DNA from: an uncultured Prevotella sp. | GTDB lineage: Bacteria; Bacteroidota; Bacteroidia; Bacteroidales; Bacteroidaceae | Length of the DNA stretch: 15,747 nt | Direction: 5' to 3' | NCBI GenBank assembly: GCA_900542795.1 | Contig: UQPD01000048.1 | Coordinates: 1-15,747, forward strand | Shown: in pieces, positions 1 through 7,222 of the stretch | Position numbering within the stretch: position 1 is the first letter of the stretch | Layout of the letters: the number at the start of each line of letters is the position of its first letter | Notes under the pieces: model-generated | The model's input: the letters and a program-made list of their open reading frames with translations, nothing else | Told to the model about the DNA's origin: nothing | Database searches by the model: none | Translations under genes and position numbers: made by a program

Positions 1-48
1 CGAGATTACTACGCGTCTCGTGGGCTCGGAGATGTGTATAAGAGACAG
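1..48. other. Illumina Nextera adapter with i7 index (artefact)
   Basis: Bases 1-6 are the end of the P7 primer (CGAGAT), 7-14 are an 8-base index (TACTACGC, read out as GCGTAGTA, which I recall as Nextera XT v2 index N719), 15-29 are the Nextera read-2 adapter GTCTCGTGGGCTCGG, and 30-48 are the 19-bp Tn5 mosaic end. The order and spacing are exactly those of a library molecule, so this is unremoved adapter at a contig end and not genomic DNA or a natural Tn5. Genomic sequence starts at 49. Confidence 0.98.
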
Positions 49-494
49 GTATTATCGTTCCTAAATGAGCTTTTTCTTCTCTTAAATATACTCCAGAATC
101 ACGAAATTTACATTTTTCACAGCCAAAAAACACTACACCAATAAGGAAATGGGACATTTTATGAAGAAACAAAGGTTTTTGATAGTAGGCTTTGGAACAA
201 ACGTGAAAGAGGGATGAAATACATTTAATACTCAAATCTGTAGATTTATACAAGAATAACCTACAAATAGATTGAAAGGAAAATTGAAAAAACGAACAAC
301 CAAGATTCCCTTCTACCCATCAAAACCTTCACCCCCAAATCCACCTTAACACACTATCTATAGAAGAGTAATTTAGTTACAACACTGAATTATATATTCC
401 CACTCAAGCATCCCTAAGACTTTCTACAATAATCGCTAATTAAAGATTGTATTAGGATAGCAAACCTCCCCTCCTATCCTATCTCAGACAAGAC
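49..494. other. AT-rich region without a recognisable gene
   Basis: No recognisable gene lies here. On the minus strand one frame is open from a TGA near 316 to the contig edge. Its only ATG is at 157, giving at least 36 codons that start MSHFLIGVVFFGCEKCKF and run into the adapter. The translation could be the beginning of a truncated small protein but has no family signature I know. On the plus strand there is only an 18-codon ORF from 161. I see no tRNA and no repeat. Confidence 0.5.
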
Positions 495-530
495 ACAAAA
501 AGAGCTTCTGGTTTGAAACCAGAAGCCCTC
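495..530 (-). terminator. Rho-independent terminator of amn-holA
   Basis: Read on the minus strand, arms of 11 bases (GCTTCTGGTTT / AAACCAGAAGC, at 504-526) form a perfect stem around a single central base. In practice this is an 8-bp stem with a 7-nt loop. It is followed by TCTTTTTG. It lies about 30 bases after the holA stop and fits the 3' end of that transcript. Confidence 0.85.
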
Positions 531-558
531 TTACCAATCATACGTATCTTATAGCTAA

Positions 559-1599
559 TCAGTGTAAGATAAAAAACATTAATTCCTTCATCAGATCTCC
601 AGCCGATGTGTGCGAACCTTCTGAACCTTTTAAACGTGCATCAGTACGTCTTATCTCTCCTAAAATTTGCATCACCTTCATACCCGAAAAAAGACGCATG
701 CCAGGTAGTACATTTTTCTTTACTTGCCATTCTGTCATTCCTAACCACGAAGCTAATCCTGCAAGCGACTTGTCGGGAGCATAAAACGAAAGCATCAAAT
801 TAGAGAAATAAGTAAACAGAGAAGAAAGTGTACGTGGAACATCCTTCGAATTATTGTAAAAATATTTCACCATTCTATTTACCTTAAAAAGATCCTTTTG
901 TCCCACTGCATCCAATAGTTCATAAACATTGAAATCTCTGGTAAGAGCGATGTGCTGCTGAACAAGCTGTGTAGTGATTACCTTTTCGCCTTCGGGCAAT
1001 GCTATAAGCAATTTGTCGAGTTCGGAGGCTAAACGGTTTAAATCTGCTCCCACACATTCTGCCACCATCTCGGCAGCTCCAGGAGCTGCTGTCACTTGCT
1101 TGCGACGTAGATAGCTTTGCACAAAAGTTGGAAGTTGGTTATCATAGAGTTTTTTCGACTCAAAGAGTACCCCCTCTTTATTGATAAGCGTTGCTACCTT
1201 AGTGCGTCGGTCTAACACTCCATTTTTATGACAGAACACAAGCACCGTACTTGGTTGCACCTTGCGAAAGTAAGCTTCCAAATGAGCAATATTCTTTAAA
1301 TTTTGTGCTTCCTTCACCACAATAACCAAGTGTTGCGCTGCCATCGGATACGACCTTGCAGCCGTCACAATAGCATCAATATCTGCATCTGCACCAAAGA
1401 ACGTAATAAGGTTAAAATCGCGTTCCTCTGGCTTTAAAACAGTGTCAACAATATAGTCAGCCACGCGGTCAATGTAATAACTTTCATCACCCATTAAATA
1501 ATAAACAGGCTTAAGATTACCAGCTTTAACATCGCGACAAATTTGGTCGTAAGTAATACCAGCAGGTTTCTTCTTATAGGTTCCTGTATATCCAGCCAT
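559..1599 (-). CDS. holA: DNA polymerase III subunit delta
   Basis: This is the clamp-loader delta subunit, which opens the beta sliding clamp during chromosome replication. The protein is 346 aa, the usual family length. The N-terminal region has the typical VYYLMGDESYYIDR segment near residue 33. The AAA+-like fold continues with VLVFCHKNG and the GADLNRLASELDKL helix, and the C-terminal collar domain holds FNVYELLDAVGQKD. I chose the ATG at 1599 because it shares its A with the TAA stop of amn (TAATG), a classical coupling junction. A TTG two codons upstream (1605) is also in frame. It is the second gene of an amn-holA unit and ends in a clear terminator. Confidence 0.93.
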   Translation of the reverse strand: MAGYTGTYKKKPAGITYDQICRDVKAGNLKPVYYLMGDESYYIDRVADYIVDTVLKPEERDFNLITFFGADADIDAIVTAARSYPMAAQHLVIVVKEAQNLKNIAHLEAYFRKVQPSTVLVFCHKNGVLDRRTKVATLINKEGVLFESKKLYDNQLPTFVQSYLRRKQVTAAPGAAEMVAECVGADLNRLASELDKLLIALPEGEKVITTQLVQQHIALTRDFNVYELLDAVGQKDLFKVNRMVKYFYNNSKDVPRTLSSLFTYFSNLMLSFYAPDKSLAGLASWLGMTEWQVKKNVLPGMRLFSGMKVMQILGEIRRTDARLKGSEGSHTSAGDLMKELMFFILH

Positions 1600-2375
1600 T
1601 ACCAATCAAATTTAAGATGACGCACAGTTTTGCGGCCGCCAATAATTAACTTCATACTCTCAATACCTATACGCACATGTGTTTCTGCAAAATTTTGCGT
1701 CACCTTATTGTCGCTAGCTTCAGTTTTCACACCATCAGCCTCCATCGGATTATCCGACACAAGGAGCAAGGCACCAGTAGGAATATGATTATAAAAACCA
1801 CACGAAAAGAGTGTGGCTGTTTCCATATCCACAGCCATAGCACGGGTTTCGCGCAGATAGTTTTTAAAACGCTCATCATGCTCCCACACACGACGGTTCG
1901 TGGTGTAAACGGTTCCAGTCCAATAATCATGACTATTATCACGCAGTGCAGTTGAAACAGCACGCTGCAACATAAATGCAGGCAATGCAGGCACTTCGGG
2001 CGGGAAGTAATCGTTTGAAGTACCTTCACCACGGATACCAGCCAAAGGCAAAATATAGTCCCCCAACTGTGTTTTCTCTGAAATACCTCCACACTTACCC
2101 AAAAATAGGCAAGCTTTTGGTTTAATAGCACCCAATAAATCCATAATCAACGCAGCATTGGGGCTTCCCATACCAAAATTAATCATAGTGATACCATCAG
2201 CCGTAACAGCACGCATATTGGCATCAAAACCCACAGGCTCTACACCACATTGTTGACAGAAGATGTCTACATAATTATTGAAATTAGTTAGCAATATGTG
2301 GTCGCCAAAGTTTTCGAGCGGCATTTTTGTGTATCTCACCAACCAGTTGTCGATGATTTCTTCTTTTGTTGTCAT
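1599..2375 (-). CDS. amn: AMP nucleosidase (short Bacteroidetes form)
   Basis: The enzyme hydrolyses AMP to adenine and ribose 5-phosphate in purine salvage in the cytoplasm. It is 258 aa and consists only of a nucleoside-phosphorylase-like catalytic domain, without the N-terminal regulatory domain of the roughly 480-aa E. coli Amn. Visible marks are GMGSPNAALIMDLLGAI, then LFLGKCGGISEKTQLGDYIL (residues about 90-109), and the substrate-contacting AVDMETATLF segment of the purine nucleoside phosphorylase/UDP phosphorylase superfamily, followed by LVSDNPMEADGVKTE. The ATG at 2375 gives the family's normal N-terminus. It has its own promoter at 2467-2497 and is coupled to holA through TAATG. 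Other phosphorylase-superfamily activities are less likely. Confidence 0.92.
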   Translation of the reverse strand: MTTKEEIIDNWLVRYTKMPLENFGDHILLTNFNNYVDIFCQQCGVEPVGFDANMRAVTADGITMINFGMGSPNAALIMDLLGAIKPKACLFLGKCGGISEKTQLGDYILPLAGIRGEGTSNDYFPPEVPALPAFMLQRAVSTALRDNSHDYWTGTVYTTNRRVWEHDERFKNYLRETRAMAVDMETATLFSCGFYNHIPTGALLLVSDNPMEADGVKTEASDNKVTQNFAETHVRIGIESMKLIIGGRKTVRHLKFDW

Positions 2376-2466
2376 ATTATTTGTACTTTTGTAGATATAA
2401 TAATGAGAGATAGCTATTGGGCGTTAATGCCTAACAAGTCTACCTTATATAATTAAATGTATTATG

Positions 2467-2497
2467 CAAAGATAGTGCAAGGCAAGCGCAATACAAA
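2467..2497 (-). promoter_or_regulatory. Bacteroidetes-type promoter of amn-holA
   Basis: Minus strand: TTTG at 2497-2494, 19 bases, then TATCTTTG at 2474-2467. This matches the Bacteroidetes consensus TTTG-N19-21-TAnnTTTG. Transcription would start near 2460, leaving a leader of about 85 nt before the amn ATG. Confidence 0.75.
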
Positions 2498-2531
2498 ATA
2501 AAAAACGCAAGAGTTTATTTTATACGCCACC

Positions 2532-2539
2532 TATTTTTG
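2532..2539 (+). promoter_or_regulatory. Possible -7 box for the HsdR-N-like gene
   Basis: TATTTTTG fits TAnnTTTG and lies 41 bases before the ATG at 2581. A -33 element at the expected distance is poor, so this is a weaker call than the divergent amn promoter. Confidence 0.4.
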
Positions 2540-2580
2540 CTTAATCACCCCCAGTAAATCCCCTAAAAGAAATCAGAAAA

Positions 2581-3036
2581 ATGCAAACACTCAATCTTCC
2601 TGCTTACGATGTTAAATTAGCAAATAGAGATGGTCAAACTGTAATATTCGACTTTTTAAGACGTCGCTATTTACGACTTACACCCGAAGAATGGGTGCGC
2701 CAACATTTCACACATTTCTTAGTGGAACAAAAGGGCTATCCCTCGGCTTTATTAGCCAACGAGGTTACCATAAATGTAGGAGGGGTGGCACGTCGTTGCG
2801 ACAGCGTTTTATACAACAGAGATGGAGGTTTACCACGCATTATCATTGAATACAAGGCACCTCACATAAATATCACACAAGCTGTATTCCAGCAAATCTA
2901 TTCATACAATAGTGTGCTCAAAGCCGATTACCTAATTGTAAGCAACGGATTGGTACACTACTGTTGTCACATTGATTATAAAAAAATGAGTGTGGAATAT
3001 CTGCACGACATTCCACACTACACAGAACTTATTTAA
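2581..3036 (+). CDS. Stand-alone HsdR N-terminal domain protein
   Basis: A 151-aa protein resembling the N-terminal nuclease domain of type I restriction HsdR subunits (the HSDR_N type), encoded alone. The core of a PD-(D/E)XK fold is visible: RRCDSVLYNRDG (Asp near residue 79), then PRIIIEYKAP (E-x-K near residues 96-98), then QAVFQQIYSYNSVLKADYLI. There is no helicase/translocase part, and no hsdM or hsdS in the window. Such lone domains are common next to amn and holA in Bacteroidales and look like housekeeping genes rather than broken restriction systems. Substrate and role are unknown. It is convergent with the next gene and shares TTAA (3033-3036) with it, each strand using those bases for its stop. 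Confidence 0.8.
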   Translation: MQTLNLPAYDVKLANRDGQTVIFDFLRRRYLRLTPEEWVRQHFTHFLVEQKGYPSALLANEVTINVGGVARRCDSVLYNRDGGLPRIIIEYKAPHINITQAVFQQIYSYNSVLKADYLIVSNGLVHYCCHIDYKKMSVEYLHDIPHYTELI

Positions 3037-3950
3037 AAAACAACATAAGGCGTCAATCGTTCAATATCTCTTTCGCCAAACTCCTTATAGAGTCGCAAAT
3101 CTTTCCATGAACGGATAGGACCATATTGACGAATATGTTTGACAATAATTTTTGTTCGCTCGTAACCTAAGTAAGGGTGACGCACAAGTTCCTTGAACGT
3201 AGCCTTATTGATAGGCAATTTTCGCACCTTTGTTTCGTGCAAATCCTCATCAAACCAACGTGAAAGGCCTGCGGGCATATCTTCTATTTCATCTAACTGA
3301 CGCACACTAACAAAGCCTCCTAATTTTTCACGATAGCGCACTATTTTACTTGCCTTGTAGCTACCAATACCTGGTATTTTTTTGAGCAACGTTGTGTCTG
3401 CTGTATTAAGCGAGATTTTAGTCCCTTCAGCTAACTTTTCAGCACGCTCATATACTTTTTTTCCTATTTTGGGAGTTCCATAATCGTCCCTATTATAGGG
3501 AACATATCTACTACGTCTGTCAGTTTCAGCAATACGTACATAAGGACGTAGTCGCTTAAATTCAGCGTCTGACAAGCCATAAAGTCTACTAAAATCATCA
3601 GGCGAACGCCAACGTCCCCCCTTTCGGCGATATGCCATCATACACTTAACCTGCCACTCGCTTAATCCCAACGAAATAAGCGTTGCAGAATCTGCATGGT
3701 TAGGGTCAAACGGCCGGAGTTGCACTTCCGACAATTGAGCATGCGAGCGTCCTTTCTCCTCACCTACACGCTTCATTTGTCCCCCAAGCCTATTGACATT
3801 TGTCACCTCAGTTTCACTCAACGCCCCTACTTGTTCATCTTCGTTATTACACTTGGATAAAACACCACACACAACTGCAATAATAATTGCAGCCATTAAC
3901 GATAGGGTTACGAGCACCCTTTTACTCTCTGCTAAGATACGGATTTTCAT
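3033..3950 (-). CDS. Membrane-anchored helix-hairpin-helix protein
   Basis: A 305-aa protein from the ATG at 3950. Residues about 12-33 form one hydrophobic segment (VTLSLMAAIIIAVVCGVLS), so the rest is probably exposed to the periplasm or tethered to the membrane. Three ComEA/T2SK-like helix-hairpin-helix units follow: RPFDPNHADSATLISLGLSE; SLNTADTTLLKKIPGIGSYK with KASKIVRYREKLGGF; and PINKATFKELVRHPYLGYER. The central unit has the typical IPGIG hairpin, which in this family binds DNA without sequence preference. Family knowledge suggests DNA binding, perhaps in DNA uptake, but no competence genes are near. A TTG at 3983 could extend it by 11 residues; the ATG is preferred. It is read 63 bases after the upstream membrane-protein gene, possibly as one transcript. 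Confidence 0.8.
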   Translation of the reverse strand: MKIRILAESKRVLVTLSLMAAIIIAVVCGVLSKCNNEDEQVGALSETEVTNVNRLGGQMKRVGEEKGRSHAQLSEVQLRPFDPNHADSATLISLGLSEWQVKCMMAYRRKGGRWRSPDDFSRLYGLSDAEFKRLRPYVRIAETDRRSRYVPYNRDDYGTPKIGKKVYERAEKLAEGTKISLNTADTTLLKKIPGIGSYKASKIVRYREKLGGFVSVRQLDEIEDMPAGLSRWFDEDLHETKVRKLPINKATFKELVRHPYLGYERTKIIVKHIRQYGPIRSWKDLRLYKEFGERDIERLTPYVVF

Positions 3951-4013
3951 GATAATATATATATATTTAAAACATGTTTTCAATATATGCCTTAAAAATT
4001 CGCTACACCTTTT

Positions 4014-5144
4014 TCAATGTTCACCATAACTATACCACCACCAATAAGTTTCGCCATACGACCGACGCAACAAATTGTTACGCACAGCAGCATCCGACAA
4101 AGTGTCCGCCATATCAGAGTAGTCTTGATAATTTGCCTCCACACTATTATCCTCATAAAGCACTGTGGGTTGCGAGCACGTACGCCTATAAAGCATCAAA
4201 GCTTGCGCATAATAAGTTGGAAGCGTACCATTGTCCACCTCTTTGGGATAAAAGCGCATAATCTCAACAGAAAAACGCTCCAATTGTCGGTTTAGCAACA
4301 AAGCACACAAATAGTAATCGATAGCGGCAGAACGCTTTTGTCCGTTTCTAAATGCCGACAACCAAGCACAACGATGCAAATACGTCAAGACATCCTCACC
4401 GGCATGTCTACTACACCCTAACAACTGAGTCAAATTTGAGGCAGGAAACAGCAAATTCTGCTTTTCGTCAGTAGGAATCAGCAAGTTTTCAGCCCCACCC
4501 TTCGGCACCATTTGCTCAAAAATTTTATCTGCTAAGCCCTTTTTATGAGTTGTAGCCAACAAATAGCAACGCATGGCAAACAAACGATGCGAGGTAACAA
4601 ACGACTTATCGCCCACCTTATAAGCATGTTTAGGATGTTCAGACTGCAAGGCTTGCGCCGTACGCAATTCATAGTGTTGCAAATCTGTCACCCCATTACC
4701 AATGCCCACAAACAAGCACAAAGCGAGCAACTGCAAAGCAGCCCAAGTTAAGGTATGATAAAAGGTTGCCACCTTAACCTTTCCAAAGCCCTCTTTTCCG
4801 TTGAGCCAATGCAACAACGTGCCCAACACCAAAGCCCCTAATACGAGTCCTAACTGATAACGCCATGCCACGAAGAGCCAACTTATGCCAGCCACCGATA
4901 ACCATGCCAATAGCACACAAGACCACAACTTTGCCGTATGCACACAACATCGTTTCATCAACTTTTCAGTTCCCCACCCCAACAGAACCAACACCGCAGT
5001 TAACCCTAAAGCAATCAACCAAGGCGAAGGAGCCACATAATGCCCCAAAGCATAGCTCAAAATATACGCTAACACATCGTTCTGAGCATGAAAAAACAAA
5101 AATAAAAAGAGGAGAAATGCAAACTGTAGCACGATAAAAAACAC
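4014..5144 (-). CDS. Membrane protein resembling DUF6057
   Basis: A 376-aa protein with several hydrophobic segments in the first half (residues about 1-22, 37-57, 69-90, 93-113, 128-150) and a soluble C-terminal half. The N-terminal HAQNDVLAYILSYALGHY stretch and the ending RRSYGETYWWWYSYGEH recall Bacteroidales DUF6057 proteins, which have a membrane part followed by a helical, TPR-like part. I recall this family from memory only. The only near-upstream start is the GTG at 5144; a TGA closes the frame about 24 bases further up. The protein seems short for the family, so an N-terminal loss or sequencing frameshift is possible: another frame has an ATG at 5175. Function unknown. Confidence 0.55.
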   Translation of the reverse strand: MFFIVLQFAFLLFLFLFFHAQNDVLAYILSYALGHYVAPSPWLIALGLTAVLVLLGWGTEKLMKRCCVHTAKLWSCVLLAWLSVAGISWLFVAWRYQLGLVLGALVLGTLLHWLNGKEGFGKVKVATFYHTLTWAALQLLALCLFVGIGNGVTDLQHYELRTAQALQSEHPKHAYKVGDKSFVTSHRLFAMRCYLLATTHKKGLADKIFEQMVPKGGAENLLIPTDEKQNLLFPASNLTQLLGCSRHAGEDVLTYLHRCAWLSAFRNGQKRSAAIDYYLCALLLNRQLERFSVEIMRFYPKEVDNGTLPTYYAQALMLYRRTCSQPTVLYEDNSVEANYQDYSDMADTLSDAAVRNNLLRRSYGETYWWWYSYGEH

Positions 5145-5192
5145 AATTATAGCAAGTTTTCAGCGAATCAAGCACTTAAGAACCTGCCAGTA

Positions 5193-5252
5193 TAAAAAAC
5201 ATGAGGTTATAATGCCACCCAATGTATAGCATGGGAGCGTTACAACCTCATG
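5193..5252 (-). terminator. Rho-independent terminator after secG
   Basis: Minus strand: CATGAGGTTGTAACG (5252-5238) pairs with CATTATAACCTCATG (5214-5200) over 15 positions with two wobble/G-U type pairs, followed directly by TTTTTTATA. The 23-base loop holds a second small stem, CCCA/TGGG. The arms pair better as minus-strand RNA and the U-run is only on that side, so it terminates the lptE-TPR-secG transcript, about 55 bases after the secG stop. Confidence 0.85.
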
Positions 5253-5306
5253 AAATTCTGAATATTTGCTTATGAATCCGTTTTAACCGAGTGTTAAACA
5301 CCCCGA

Positions 5307-5636
5307 TTATTTAGCAGGAGCAGACTGAGCAGGAGTAGCAGGAGCAGCAGGAGTCTGCACTGGAGCCTGAGTTGTAGCAGCTGCGCCAGAAACCACCTTG
5401 TCCACGTCATTTTGGCGAGGAGCAAAGAAGATTGTTGCAACCGATAATACTACCAAGATAGCTGCCAATGTCCAAGTGCCCTTTTCAACTACGTCAGTTG
5501 TTTTACGCACACCCATAATTTGGTTTGAAGCAGCAAAATTTGAGGCCAGACCACCACCCTTCGACTCCTGAATGAGCACGATGAAAATAAGCAGGATGGC
5601 TACAATCACAGCCAGAATTACGAGTAATAAATACAT
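5307..5636 (-). CDS. secG: Preprotein translocase subunit SecG
   Basis: A small inner-membrane subunit of the SecYEG channel that supports protein export. It is 109 aa: transmembrane helix 1 at about residues 2-20 (YLLLVILAVIVAILLIFIV), the conserved cytoplasmic loop LIQESKGGGLASNFAASNQI with MGVRKTTDVVEKGTW, helix 2 at about 54-70, and an Ala/Pro/Gln-rich tail (residues about 84-109) that is longer and of lower complexity than in E. coli. It is the last gene of the envelope cluster and is followed by a strong terminator. A structured leader lies upstream at 5681-5717. Confidence 0.93.
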   Translation of the reverse strand: MYLLLVILAVIVAILLIFIVLIQESKGGGLASNFAASNQIMGVRKTTDVVEKGTWTLAAILVVLSVATIFFAPRQNDVDKVVSGAAATTQAPVQTPAAPATPAQSAPAK

Positions 5637-5680
5637 TGTCTTTTATTGTTTTTTGTTTTGTTTTAATTTTCCAATTAGCG

Positions 5681-5717
5681 AGGCAATACAACCAAGGCTT
5701 TTAGCCCCTTATTGCCT
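5681..5717 (-). promoter_or_regulatory. Hairpin in the secG leader
   Basis: AGGCAATA (5681-5688) and TATTGCCT (5710-5717) pair perfectly over 8 bp. Between them, on the minus strand, GGC-TAAAA-GCC forms an inner stem. No U-run follows, so it is not an ordinary terminator. It sits about 45-80 bases before the secG ATG, in the 185-base gap after the TPR gene. It could be an mRNA-stabilising or processing structure; function is inferred only from position. Confidence 0.4.
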
Positions 5718-5821
5718 TAAAAATCACCCAACATCAGCATGTTTGTCTTTAAAACAACCATTGCAAATGTGCAGCAATCAAGCTTAAAATAATTACGAAC
5801 ACGTAGACCATAAGCGTTAGT

Positions 5822-6589
5822 TTATGCTTTCTCGTGATTTTTATTAACAATCAGCTTTTGCAAGAACCTGATTTGGTCTGCAAAGTAACTACTTTTTTTC
5901 GGATTATTCAAGTTTACCTTGCGTATAATTTCAAGAGCTTTCTCATATCTTTGCTGTTTAATGTATATTTTTGCCAAAGTCATGGTCAAATATCCATCTT
6001 CAGCGCTGTCGTCAGCCCCGTCCTTCTCATCGTTTTGCAGTTCAGGTTTAAACTGCGGATCATCTTGCAACTGAATGCGTTCGGGCTTTTTACCAATAAA
6101 GTCATCAATCAGTTCAGAACTTCGGTCGTTTACTGCATCATTTTTACCCTCAGCAGGCTCCGCATCATCAAGTTGCAGCAAAAAGGCAGCATAGTCACCC
6201 GTAGCATCAGCCGCCGTAGGCTTATTATGCGGTGTTGAAGCCACAGTTCCCTCTTCAGGCAATGTTGTGCGAAGAAATTTATCAATCAACGACTGCGTTC
6301 TATCGCCCGATTCCTGCTTTTTCTCCTCCTCTTTGTGCAAGGGTGTAGGTTGAATTTTGTAATTATCTCCCTCAACCATCTTAAATATCACGCGTCGGTC
6401 GGGCAAGTAAATAGCCGAGCGTCTCAGTTCCTCTCCAAAGAGCGGATCGTGCAACAAAAAGAGGTTTTTAAGAAACAAGAGCCGGGCAGCCTGATAATAC
6501 GGATACTTAGCCACGAGTTCTCTGAGCCCGTGGAGCGTATCTTTGTTCAGTTGTTCGGGATGAGCAATAAGCTCGGCAATTGATTCCAT
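5822..6589 (-). CDS. TPR-containing protein of the lptE-secG cluster
   Basis: A 255-aa protein without signal peptide or membrane helix. The N-terminal part has HGLRELVAKYPYYQAARLLF (a helical pair typical of this Bacteroidetes family). The middle (residues about 85-195) is charged, low in complexity and probably disordered. A TPR-like unit follows near residues 200-233: GYLTMTLAKIYIKQQRYEKA then LEIIRKVNLNNPKKSSYF. It lies between lptE and secG in an order I know from other Bacteroidales. A role in envelope assembly or secretion is suggested by context only. Confidence 0.75.
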   Translation of the reverse strand: MESIAELIAHPEQLNKDTLHGLRELVAKYPYYQAARLLFLKNLFLLHDPLFGEELRRSAIYLPDRRVIFKMVEGDNYKIQPTPLHKEEEKKQESGDRTQSLIDKFLRTTLPEEGTVASTPHNKPTAADATGDYAAFLLQLDDAEPAEGKNDAVNDRSSELIDDFIGKKPERIQLQDDPQFKPELQNDEKDGADDSAEDGYLTMTLAKIYIKQQRYEKALEIIRKVNLNNPKKSSYFADQIRFLQKLIVNKNHEKA

Positions 6590-6709
6590 TTATTCTATTT
6601 TGATATTAAGTAGGTGTTCAAAATTATACAATCAGCAAGTGTTATTTCGAACACCAACTTATCGTATGTCTATATTTATATATAAGGAGTTGCATCACCC
6701 CTAAAAGCG

Positions 6710-7222
6710 TTACCAATCAGCCACCGTAGCGTTAAATATTTGGTCGCAAATATCATTAATCATTTCCGTCACCAAACGCTCTTGCACTGCAGTAAGTTGC
6801 TGATTAGAGTCATACTGACTCGTTGCGCTAAATTGCTTTTCCCAACGTTCGTTAGTTTTAGCATTCTCAAAACGGATATTCACCGTCATTTTCAGCTGCA
6901 CTTGCGATGCAAATCCATCAGCCGAAATACCCTTATTAAATTGATCGTAACTCAGAATTTCACCAGCGATATGCAAATCACCAGCACGTTTCACCAATTT
7001 CAATCGGGTTTGATTGGCATACACATCTTGCAACTTGTTATTAAGCATCGCCTCCATAGGCGCCCAACCATAAGGAGCACGGTTCGCCAATTTATCAATT
7101 TGGATGCTTTTAATCAAGTCATAATTTATGCTCGTGCCCGTAAATTTATAACTAATGCTGCAAGCAGTAAGCAACATAAGCAACACCACAGGCATAACAA
7201 AATAGGCTATTTTCTTTATCAT
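6710..7222 (-). CDS. lptE: LptE family LPS-assembly lipoprotein
   Basis: An outer-membrane lipoprotein thought to be the partner of LptD in inserting lipopolysaccharide into the outer leaflet. The protein is 170 aa. A lipoprotein signal peptide ends in the lipobox LTAC with Cys21 (MIKKIAYFVMPVVLLMLLTA then C), followed by SISYKFTGTSINYDLIKSIQ, typical of the Bacteroidetes LptE-like family. The later segment FENAKTNERWEKQFSATSQY is also family-like. Its ATG overlaps the stop of the sigma-54 activator by 4 bases (ATGA), so it is translationally coupled to it. A 120-base gap with a 7-bp inverted repeat (6613-6619 / 6649-6655) separates it from the TPR gene. Confidence 0.85.
   Translation of the reverse strand: MIKKIAYFVMPVVLLMLLTACSISYKFTGTSINYDLIKSIQIDKLANRAPYGWAPMEAMLNNKLQDVYANQTRLKLVKRAGDLHIAGEILSYDQFNKGISADGFASQVQLKMTVNIRFENAKTNERWEKQFSATSQYDSNQQLTAVQERLVTEMINDICDQIFNATVADW

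Noticed and set aside
1..48. Natural Tn5/IS50 end
   Set aside because: The mosaic end is joined to Nextera adapter, index and P7 sequence, which occurs only in library molecules.
161..217. 18-codon plus-strand ORF starting MKKQRFLIVGFG
   Set aside because: Too short to separate from chance, no ribosome-binding site or promoter, no conserved neighbour.
1727..2131. Second minus-strand ORF inside amn
   Set aside because: Different frame of a clearly recognised gene; the translation is low in charge pattern and has no motif.
2786..2799. TGGCAC...TTGC, resembling a sigma-54 promoter
   Set aside because: The spacing is 4 instead of 5 bases and it lies inside a coding region with no suitable gene downstream.
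2581..3036. Remnant of a degraded type I restriction system
   Set aside because: The domain is intact with a clean start and stop, and no fragments of hsdM, hsdS or the HsdR helicase are found around it.
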